Assembly (NCBI GenBank): GCA_027067035.1
Contig: JAMOMO010000475.1
Location: forward strand, 1-5,244
Reading direction: 5' to 3'
DNA length: 5,244 nucleotides
Source of the DNA: Desulfobulbaceae bacterium
Lineage (GTDB): Bacteria; Desulfobacterota; Desulfobulbia; Desulfobulbales; Desulfocapsaceae
Part shown: in pieces, positions 1 to 5,244 of the stretch
Layout of the letters: every line of letters begins with the position of its first letter
How positions within the stretch are numbered: position 1 is the stretch's first letter
Notes under the pieces: model-generated
Database searches by the model: none
What the model saw: the letters and a program-made list of their open reading frames with translations, nothing else
What the model was told of the DNA's origin: nothing
Program-made: the position numbers and the translations under genes

Positions 1-1445
1 TGATGAAAACAGTCTCCCGCCGATTTGGAGCAGTGAGTGGCCTGATACACGGAGCCGGAATCATCAGAGACAGTTTCATTCCCCTTATTCAGCCGGCTGC
101 GTTTAAAGAGGTGATGGATGTAAAAATCCTTGGAATGGCCAACCTGCTCACGGCCATCTCCAGCAGAGAATTACGCTTTGCAGCAGCACTCTCGTCAATT
201 GCGGCAGTATACGGCAGTGTGGGACAAGCGAATTACTGTGCGGCAAATCGTGCCATGGCTGCATTCTGCAGGAAATTCCAGCAGAACAATCCCGCAACGG
301 TGACCAAAGTCTTCTGGCTCCCGCCGATAGAAGGAGCCGGTATGGCGGAATCACCTGAGATAAAAGATATCCTGCAGCAGAACATGGGTGAGAATGTCTT
401 TCTGGAAGTGCATGAGGCTGCTGAAATCATGCTCAGTGAACTCAGCTGCGGCCCGGTGGAGGATTGCTGGGTAATGCCAAACAGGGATTCACTGCAATCT
501 GAAACCGTTCTCATCGATCCTGTGGACAACAACAGACACTGGTTTACTCTGCGGGATATGCCCATGCTGGACAGCCTTTTGACACTTGACCTGCAGAATC
601 ATACACTTCAGGCCACCCGCACCCTCTCTTCACAACGGGATCCGTGGCTTGCCGACCATATCCCGGCCAAGTCTCTCCGGTTCCCGATCATGTCTGCCAT
701 AATGGCAATAGAAAGCTTTCTGGAAGCCGCTCATATCCTTTTCCCGTGGCTTCAGCTGAACAGGCTGCGTAACATCCGGTTTCTGAAGATGATAGAATGT
801 CCCCCTGAAACGGATACTGATATTCATATCGTTGCCCATGCTGAAAAGGCAGGGCCCATGCCTCAGGTCTGCACTGTTTCGATCAAAGATGCTGAAAAAG
901 CGCTGCCCGAATCGGCAGCAGCTGACATGGACAGCTGTTTTCAGGCGCAGGTCCTGGCAGACACAAGCCGCCCGTCCCCCGGCAGGCACAAAACTGACAA
1001 GGGGGAAAACCCCGTCATCCCGCCATCAGAGACCATGGCATTGTACAAAGAGGTCTCCAGACTGCAAAACCGCTACCAGTTGCTCCATTCCATCATCAGC
1101 CTGGACACAGACACTATTTCGGGAAAAATGTTTTATCCGGAAGTGAACGATTTTTCCGGGGAACTTCAATCCATATTTCACTATCCCCACTATCTCCTGG
1201 AAGGCCTGATGCAGATAAGCCTGTTTTCTGCAAATATTTCAAACGAGGGGAAACCCCAGGAATCAATACCCACCGCAATAAACAGTATCACCTTCACAAG
1301 AAACTGTCAGACCGGAGAAGAGCTTTTCCTGTACGGGCAGCTGCAAAGAAAAGACCATGGTGGAAGTACCTGGAACGTGAGGGGTGTTGACAGCAGTGGT
1401 TTTATCATAATGGAACTGACCGGGCTCCACCTCATCCATCTATAG
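1..1445 (+). CDS. C-terminal part of a PKS/PUFA-type multidomain synthase: ketoreductase then dehydratase-like domain (5' partial)
   Basis: The gene enters from upstream: the frame is open to the window edge, and the first ATG (position 3) lies inside a domain, so it is not the real start. Numbering residues from that ATG, residues ~9-100 are the second half of a type I KR domain. Visible are VSGLIHGAG, a B-type Asp (D23), Lys41, Ser65 in LSSIAAVYG, Tyr78 in GQANYCAAN and Asn82, which is the complete KR tetrad. Residues ~200-480 resemble a polyketide-synthase double-hotdog dehydratase. His219 starts a DHIPAKSLRFP motif (HxxxGxxxxP with Lys for Gly), and PHYLLEGLMQ (Glu400) takes the place of the usual LLDxxxQ. 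KR followed by a terminal DH-like domain is the order at the end of PfaA-type synthases. By inference it reduces and possibly dehydrates ACP-bound beta-ketoacyl chains. It ends in tandem TAG TAG, 18 bp before the acyltransferase gene. KS, AT and ACP domains, expected upstream, are outside the window. Confidence 0.85.
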   Translation, partial: MKTVSRRFGAVSGLIHGAGIIRDSFIPLIQPAAFKEVMDVKILGMANLLTAISSRELRFAAALSSIAAVYGSVGQANYCAANRAMAAFCRKFQQNNPATVTKVFWLPPIEGAGMAESPEIKDILQQNMGENVFLEVHEAAEIMLSELSCGPVEDCWVMPNRDSLQSETVLIDPVDNNRHWFTLRDMPMLDSLLTLDLQNHTLQATRTLSSQRDPWLADHIPAKSLRFPIMSAIMAIESFLEAAHILFPWLQLNRLRNIRFLKMIECPPETDTDIHIVAHAEKAGPMPQVCTVSIKDAEKALPESAAADMDSCFQAQVLADTSRPSPGRHKTDKGENPVIPPSETMALYKEVSRLQNRYQLLHSIISLDTDTISGKMFYPEVNDFSGELQSIFHYPHYLLEGLMQISLFSANISNEGKPQESIPTAINSITFTRNCQTGEELFLYGQLQRKDHGGSTWNVRGVDSSGFIIMELTGLHLIHL

Positions 1446-1463
1446 TAGGTATCAACAATTACC

Positions 1464-2612
1464 ATGCCACGAAAGCACAGTCCTGATAACAGCAGCGCAG
1501 TCACAGTCACTCCGGTACAGGGTCGAAAAGATATGGCAGAATTTATTGAACTGCCCTGGAAAATATACCGGGACAATCCCCTCTGGGTACCTCCCCTGAA
1601 ATCTGCACAGGCAAAGCTGTTTAACAGAAAAAAACATCCCTTCTGGAGTTTCTCCAGGGGAGAATTCTTTCTGGCACGACGCGGCAATGAGACAGTGGGC
1701 CGTATTCTCGGGATAATCGACTGTAATTACAACCAGTACCATGACGAAAAGATCGCCGCCTGGGGGTTTTTTGAATGTCTCAACGACCCGGAAGCGGCAA
1801 TGGCACTTTTCCAGCAGGTAGAGCAATGGGCCACCCGGGAGGGTATGACCAGTTTACGTGGTCCGTTGAACCCTTCCACCAACTATGAAATTGGTCTGCT
1901 GGTGCAGGGATTTGACAAAGCCCCGGCGCTCATGATGACCTACAATCCGCCATACTACCTTGAGCTCATTCATGGTGCAGGATTCCGGAAAGAAAAAGAC
2001 CTCTTTTCTTACCACTATACAAGCGACATGAAACTTCCTGACTGGATGTTTTCACTCTCCGAGAAGCTCTGCCGCCAGGGAGACGTTGAGATTCGCTACC
2101 TGAAAAAATGGACCAGAGATGACATTCATCTGCTCTGCTCCGTCTATCATGAGTGCTGGAAGAACAATTGGGGATTTGTCCCGACAACCAGGGAAGAGGA
2201 GGTGGAGCTTGCAAAAGATCTCCTTCCCATTTTAGAACCCAAGTTTGCATTTTTTATTTATCACAGAGACGTGCTTGCAGGTATCTGTCTCTTCCTTCCC
2301 GACTTCAATCCCCTCCTGAAGCGCTTTAACGGAAATCTTGGTATCAGCGCCCTGTTCAAAAAAATGCTCTACGAGTCGGAAATTACAGGCCTCAGGGCTC
2401 TACTCTTCGGCATCAAGGAACCATTCCGACAAATGGGCCTGCCGCTTCTGGCATTCAAATATCTCAACGATTTATTTCAGGAAATGCCCAAATACCGGTA
2501 CGCTGAACTTGGCTGGTCACTGGAGGACAACGATGCGATGAACCGTCTTTACGAGGATGCCGGTCTCAAGCCGGATAAACGATACAGGATCTACAGGAAA
2601 GAGCTCTGTTGA
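1464..2612 (+). CDS. GNAT-fold N-acyltransferase, YghO / bacterial ceramide synthase-like
   Basis: A complete 382-residue protein of the YghO-type GNAT family. The family signature is clear: FIELPWKIYRDNPLWVPPL near residues 26-44, then FLARRGNETVGRILGIID. The middle holds SLRGPLNPSTNYEIGLLVQG with YNPPYYLELIHGAGF. At the C-terminus are FGIKEPFRQMGLPL (the acyl-CoA/ACP-binding R..G-like loop) and ELGWSLEDNDAMNRLYEDAG (Glu348, Trp351), ending in RYRIYRKEL. Length and ends match the family. The ATG at 1464 is preferred over Met24 (1533) because the intervening TVTPV strand is a normal family N-terminus, though only a weak AGG lies ~14 nt upstream. From general knowledge, the bacterial ceramide synthase of Caulobacter is a GNAT-type protein that N-acylates a long-chain base. 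That role is inferred here from the fold and the lipid-gene neighbours. N-acylation of another amine (an amino acid or amino sugar) is possible. Cytosolic or peripheral; no signal peptide is seen. Confidence 0.85.
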   Translation: MPRKHSPDNSSAVTVTPVQGRKDMAEFIELPWKIYRDNPLWVPPLKSAQAKLFNRKKHPFWSFSRGEFFLARRGNETVGRILGIIDCNYNQYHDEKIAAWGFFECLNDPEAAMALFQQVEQWATREGMTSLRGPLNPSTNYEIGLLVQGFDKAPALMMTYNPPYYLELIHGAGFRKEKDLFSYHYTSDMKLPDWMFSLSEKLCRQGDVEIRYLKKWTRDDIHLLCSVYHECWKNNWGFVPTTREEEVELAKDLLPILEPKFAFFIYHRDVLAGICLFLPDFNPLLKRFNGNLGISALFKKMLYESEITGLRALLFGIKEPFRQMGLPLLAFKYLNDLFQEMPKYRYAELGWSLEDNDAMNRLYEDAGLKPDKRYRIYRKELC

Positions 2613-2634
2613 CAATTCATCATATTATTTTTCC

Positions 2635-2639
2635 AGGGG
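2635..2639 (+). promoter_or_regulatory. Ribosome binding site deciding the glycosyltransferase start
   Basis: AGGGG lies 4 nt before the ATG at 2644. It supports this start over the in-frame ATG at 2557, which lies inside the acyltransferase gene and would add 29 residues unlike the family. The spacing is slightly short. Confidence 0.55.
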
Positions 2640-2643
2640 TTTT

Positions 2644-3726
2644 ATGAACGTTCAGGACAGTGACAGGCAGGATCTCTTTATCACGCTTCTCATACCCGTT
2701 GCAGGAGCCTCTGCAACCCTGGCTGAGACCATTCAAAGCCTGTCCGTCCGGAATTCCAGAAATATTCAAACCATATTTATCCTTCAGGACAAAGAGGATC
2801 CCGCTGCTCCGGTTCTTTCCGAAATCATACAGACAGAGCCGCAATGTTCACTTGTATTTTCAGGAAAAGCCAGAGCCTGCAGCCAGAAAAACCACAACCT
2901 GCTTGCCGGAATACGAAAGGCCGGGACCCGGGCTGACATCCTGGTATTCTGTGATTCCGGGCACTCGGCCCCTGAAGGATGGCTCAACACCCTTGTACAG
3001 CCCCTGCTGTCAGACGATTCCTGTATGGTTTCCTCCGGATACCACCAGATCTATCCGGACAGGCATGACATCTGCTCTCAGGGACGGGCTGTCTGTGTGC
3101 TCTTTCTCAGCCTCATCCGCAAGTTCCCCGGACTGGCTCAACCATGGGGAGGTGCCACAGCAATGCGCAGGAAAACCTTTGAAGAACTGTCCATTGCAGA
3201 GCTGTGGGCAACAAATATTGTTGATGATGTCAGCCTTGCACGACGACTGCAGAATTACAAAATCGCAGTGACCATTCCGGACCACAGCGACCTTGTGACC
3301 CGCCTCAATGATACAAGCCTCAAAGCCTGGATTTCCTGGCTTTCCAGACAGTGGGCGTATCTCAAGTTTATCTATCCCGGCCTCTGGCTTGGAGCCGGAC
3401 TGTTTGCCATAACCACCTTCCTTATGCTGGCGGCGGCTCTTGTGCTCTGCGGACTGAGTCCTTTTATGGCCGTTCCCCGGATGCTCATACAATGCAGCCT
3501 GGGCATCCTTGTCCTGTTTTTTCTGTTTTCCTGCTTCCTGTACCATAAACACCCTGCACCGGGTTCTTTTGTCCCATGGTTTCGGGCAAGCATAGCAGCT
3601 CTGACCATGGCCTCCTGGTGCCACTGCAGAATCTGGTTTTCACAGAACATCAACTGGGCCGGAATATGCTACAGAGTTGGAAGAGGAGGAAAAGTCCTGG
3701 AGATTACACGGGAGACAGGATCATGA
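2644..3726 (+). CDS. Membrane glycosyltransferase, family 2/21 (ceramide glucosyltransferase / HpnI-like)
   Basis: 360 residues from the ATG at 2644. The N-terminal GT-A domain begins with the beta strand ITLLIPVAG, followed by TIFILQDKEDPA and a QKNHNLLAGI helix typical of family-21-like enzymes. The metal/nucleotide site is at Asp104 in CDSGH, so the DXD motif reads D-S-G. The third acidic site is VDDVSLARRL (Asp194-Asp195). The expected (Q/R)XXRW motif is reduced to SRQW (Arg235-Trp237). Three hydrophobic segments follow at about 247-271, 280-301 and 309-330, placing the C-terminus in the membrane with the catalytic domain probably cytosolic. Relatives transfer glucose from UDP-Glc to ceramide or GlcNAc to hopanoid headgroups. 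By context it probably glycosylates the lipid made by the upstream genes. The sugar and acceptor cannot be read from the sequence. The neighbouring gene begins 20 bp downstream, consistent with an operon. Confidence 0.8.
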   Translation: MNVQDSDRQDLFITLLIPVAGASATLAETIQSLSVRNSRNIQTIFILQDKEDPAAPVLSEIIQTEPQCSLVFSGKARACSQKNHNLLAGIRKAGTRADILVFCDSGHSAPEGWLNTLVQPLLSDDSCMVSSGYHQIYPDRHDICSQGRAVCVLFLSLIRKFPGLAQPWGGATAMRRKTFEELSIAELWATNIVDDVSLARRLQNYKIAVTIPDHSDLVTRLNDTSLKAWISWLSRQWAYLKFIYPGLWLGAGLFAITTFLMLAAALVLCGLSPFMAVPRMLIQCSLGILVLFFLFSCFLYHKHPAPGSFVPWFRASIAALTMASWCHCRIWFSQNINWAGICYRVGRGGKVLEITRETGS

Positions 3727-3746
3727 CCCGGCGGGAGAGCGAGTAA
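3723..3746 (+). other. Seven-codon mini-ORF linking two genes (possible translational coupler)
   Basis: ATG at 3723 overlaps the glycosyltransferase TGA as ATGA. It reads seven codons (MTRRESE) and stops with TAA at 3744-3746, directly abutting the ATG of the dehydrogenase at 3747. The arrangement would let terminating ribosomes hand over twice. It may be chance in so short a stretch, and no peptide function is claimed. Confidence 0.25.
3733..3737 (+). promoter_or_regulatory. Ribosome binding site of the SDR gene
   Basis: GGGAG lies 9 nt before the ATG at 3747, a normal Shine-Dalgarno distance. It supports that start and also lies within the short coupled reading frame between the two genes. 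Confidence 0.6.
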
Positions 3747-4748
3747 ATGCATGCCCTGGTCACCGGAGCCACCGGGTTTATTGGAACAAATCTTGTGCAG
3801 GAACTGCTGCGACGAAACTACTCAGTGAGCTGCCCTGTTCGTTCCATGGCGCGGGCCGGCCATTTGCGGCAGAATAGAAACATCCAGCTGTTTGAAGAGG
3901 ATCTCTGCGCACCGCGTTACATTGGGGAGCACATCAGAAAATCCGATATTGTTTTTCATCTGGCCGGTACGACAAAGGCCATACGCAAATCTGATTATTT
4001 CCGCGGCAACCTTGAGACCACCCGCCAGCTCAGTACAATGATTTCCCGCCACGCGCCGAAGCATCAGAAAACAGTCTATATCTCCAGTCAGGCAGCCGGG
4101 GGCCCGTCTGCCTCTGAACCCGGTGTGGATGAAGAAACAGCGGAATCTCTTCCTGTCTCGACATATGGAAGATCCAAACGTTGTGCTGAAGAAAATATCC
4201 TCTCTCTTGGAAAAGAGTTCCCGGTGGTGATTTTACGACCCTGCATTGTTTTCGGCCCCCATGATCAGGGAATGAAGCTGCTTTTTCAGGCAGCCTCCAA
4301 AGGACTGCTGATTAAAAGCGGCTTCAGGAGATTTCCGGTCAACCTCATCTATGTGGAGGATCTCGTGGATGCGATAATAATGGCTGGAGAGTCAGACAGG
4401 GCCAATGGCCAGCTCTTCTACGTAACTGACGGTGTGGCATACAGCTGGGACACGCTGCTTTGCACAATGGCAAATCATACAAACCCCGGGGCATTTACCA
4501 TAACAGTACCACTGGCCGTCCTCTGGCTCCTCTGTCAGATAGGCGCTCCCCTTGGCTTCCTCACAGGAAAAGCTCAGGATTTAAACCCTGACAAATGGCA
4601 TGAAATTAAACAGCACGGCTGGCTCTGCTCATCAAAACACATAGAGGAAGAACTTGGCTTCCAGGCCCGATGGACCCTCGACAGGGCGATTAAAACCACC
4701 TCCGCCTGGTACCTGACTAAAAAAAATGCTTGGAAACATGCGAAATAA
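3747..4748 (+). CDS. Extended SDR, NAD(P)-dependent epimerase/dehydratase (CerR/HpnA-like)
   Basis: A complete 333-residue extended short-chain dehydrogenase. The Rossmann motif TGATGFIG sits at residues 6-13 (Gly7, Gly10, Gly13), which is the start of the fold and confirms the ATG at 3747. DIVFHLAGTTKA is the typical second motif, followed by YISSQAAG (Ser113/Ser114). The catalytic pair is Tyr140-Lys144 in STYGRSK, then VILRPCIVFGP. Residues ~250-272 are hydrophobic (PLAVLWLLCQIGAPLGFL), and the tail has ELGFQARWTLDRAI...AWY as in lipid-linked SDRs. Known relatives with this build include CerR, a ketone reductase of bacterial ceramide synthesis, as well as HpnA, 3-beta-hydroxysteroid dehydrogenases and sugar epimerases. 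Beside a ceramide-synthase-like gene, a keto-reductase role on a long-chain base or 3-ketoceramide is the favoured inference. A nucleotide-sugar epimerase serving the glycosyltransferases is the main alternative. Confidence 0.85.
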   Translation: MHALVTGATGFIGTNLVQELLRRNYSVSCPVRSMARAGHLRQNRNIQLFEEDLCAPRYIGEHIRKSDIVFHLAGTTKAIRKSDYFRGNLETTRQLSTMISRHAPKHQKTVYISSQAAGGPSASEPGVDEETAESLPVSTYGRSKRCAEENILSLGKEFPVVILRPCIVFGPHDQGMKLLFQAASKGLLIKSGFRRFPVNLIYVEDLVDAIIMAGESDRANGQLFYVTDGVAYSWDTLLCTMANHTNPGAFTITVPLAVLWLLCQIGAPLGFLTGKAQDLNPDKWHEIKQHGWLCSSKHIEEELGFQARWTLDRAIKTTSAWYLTKKNAWKHAK

Positions 4749-4877
4749 TACCACAGGCACGCAAAAGAATCTTCTCTCCCCCGACAGGAAGCATGCCCCC
4801 TATGCGAGATATCAGGCTCACTGGTTTTACTGCCGGCAGGCCACCTCCTCACCACCACATATCAGGACACCATAGCC
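4749..4877 (+). other. 129-bp intergenic gap without clear gene or terminator
   Basis: This is the longest gap in the window. It contains a perfect 10-bp palindrome CTGCCGGCAG (4830-4839) and a direct repeat ATATCAGG (4809-4816 and 4859-4866, 50 bp apart). It has no hairpin-plus-T-tract terminator. I see no confident -35/-10 pair. The frame of both flanking genes (they share one) stays open across all 43 codons. A promoter for the last gene cannot be excluded, but none is called. Confidence 0.4.
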
Positions 4878-5244
4878 ATGTCTGCACAGAACAATTCCGT
4901 ATCAGTCATCGTCCCTGCCTTCAATGAAGAGTCGGGTATTGCCAACACAATCTCACAGCTCTTCAAAACACTGGAACAGACGGACCTTCAGTTTGAAATC
5001 ATTGTGGTTGATGACGGTTCAACGGACAACACCCCGCACCTGATCAGGGCAACAGAGGCCAGACTCATACAGCATGACAGAAACAGAGGCTATGGTTCCT
5101 CTCTCAAAAGCGGGATCCTTGCAAGTTCCTACGAAACAATTGCCATAATTGATGCCGATGGAACCTATCCGTGTGATGTGCTGCCGGATATGATTCAGAC
5201 CCTCCGGGACTGCCAGGCAGATCTGATCATCGGGACACGAAGCA
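4878..5244 (+). CDS. Family 2 glycosyltransferase, dolichol-phosphate mannosyltransferase (DPM1)-like, 3' partial
   Basis: The first 122 codons of a gene that continues past the window end. It starts at ATG 4878 with AGGA about 10 nt upstream (4864-4867). The GT-A core is textbook: SVIVPAFNEE at the start, EIIVVDDGSTD (Asp45-Asp46), then HDRNRGYGSSLKSGI. The metal-binding DXD is Asp92-Ala93-Asp94 in IIDADGTYP, followed by ADLIIGTRS. The NRGYGSSLKSGI...DADGTYP pattern is that of polyprenyl-phosphate sugar synthases and related lipid glycosyltransferases. Members either load a sugar on undecaprenyl phosphate or act directly in glycolipid synthesis. Whether a C-terminal membrane domain is present cannot be seen. 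In context it probably supplies or adds a second sugar to the lipid made by the cluster. Unlike the other glycosyltransferase here, its DXD motif is intact. Confidence 0.85.
   Translation, partial: MSAQNNSVSVIVPAFNEESGIANTISQLFKTLEQTDLQFEIIVVDDGSTDNTPHLIRATEARLIQHDRNRGYGSSLKSGILASSYETIAIIDADGTYPCDVLPDMIQTLRDCQADLIIGTRS

Noticed and set aside
233..565. 110-codon - strand frame opposite the ketoreductase domain
   Set aside because: Ser/Cys-rich translation without domain features. The opposite strand has the full KR catalytic set.
2557..2643. Longer start for the glycosyltransferase
   Set aside because: It would overlap the acyltransferase by 56 bp and add residues not typical of the family. 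A good AGGGG precedes ATG 2644.
2660..3271. 203-codon + strand frame overlapping the glycosyltransferase
   Set aside because: Ser/Pro/Arg-rich with no recognisable motif. The overlapping frame carries the real GT-A signatures.
3010..3624. 204-codon open frame on the - strand antisense to the glycosyltransferase
   Set aside because: Low-complexity, Cys/Gly/Lys-rich translation with no domain, fully inside a gene with clear family motifs. It is a shadow frame.
4830..4839. Palindrome CTGCCGGCAG as a terminator or operator
   Set aside because: It has no loop and no T-tract, so it is not an intrinsic terminator. A single 10-bp palindrome is too weak to call an operator.
4730..4927. 65-codon frame with a His-rich stretch (HHHISGHHSHVC)
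   Set aside because: It overlaps the ends of two real genes and has no ribosome binding site. The His run comes from a CAC/CAT-rich stretch and looks accidental.

Overview
The window is a compact, single-strand gene cluster. All five supported genes lie on the + strand, spaced 18, 31, 20 and 129 bp apart, and both the first and last genes run off the window. No RNA gene, mobile element, CRISPR array, promoter or convincing terminator is visible. Base composition looks even, near 50% GC. Protein flavour and codon use suggest a Gram-negative bacterium, possibly an anaerobic Desulfobacterota (deltaproteobacterial) lineage. That placement is an impression, not a proof.

Layout: (1) 1-1445 is the C-terminal end of a large multidomain polyketide/polyunsaturated-fatty-acid-type synthase. 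It carries the second half of a ketoreductase (KR) domain with intact catalytic residues, followed by a double-hotdog dehydratase-like (DH) domain with altered motifs. (2) 1464-2612 is a GNAT-fold protein of the YghO type, the group that also contains the bacterial ceramide synthase (bCerS) class of N-acyltransferases. (3) 2644-3726 is a membrane-anchored family-2/21 glycosyltransferase resembling ceramide glucosyltransferase/HpnI. (4) 3747-4748 is an extended short-chain dehydrogenase (NAD-dependent epimerase/dehydratase type), similar in style to CerR and HpnA. (5) 4878-5244 is the N-terminal part of a second, DPM1-like family-2 glycosyltransferase.

Read together, the genes look like a lipid assembly line. 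An iterative type I synthase makes a long or modified acyl chain, a GNAT N-acyltransferase builds an amide lipid, an SDR reduces a keto group or modifies a sugar, and two glycosyltransferases add the headgroup. The closest known logic is bacterial ceramide and glycosphingolipid synthesis (serine palmitoyltransferase, bCerS, CerR plus glycosyltransferases). Here a PKS/PUFA-like synthase sits immediately upstream of the ceramide-synthase-like gene. This is a hypothesis from gene neighbourhood. No alpha-oxoamine synthase (Spt) or acyl carrier protein is visible in the window, and both should be sought in the flanks.
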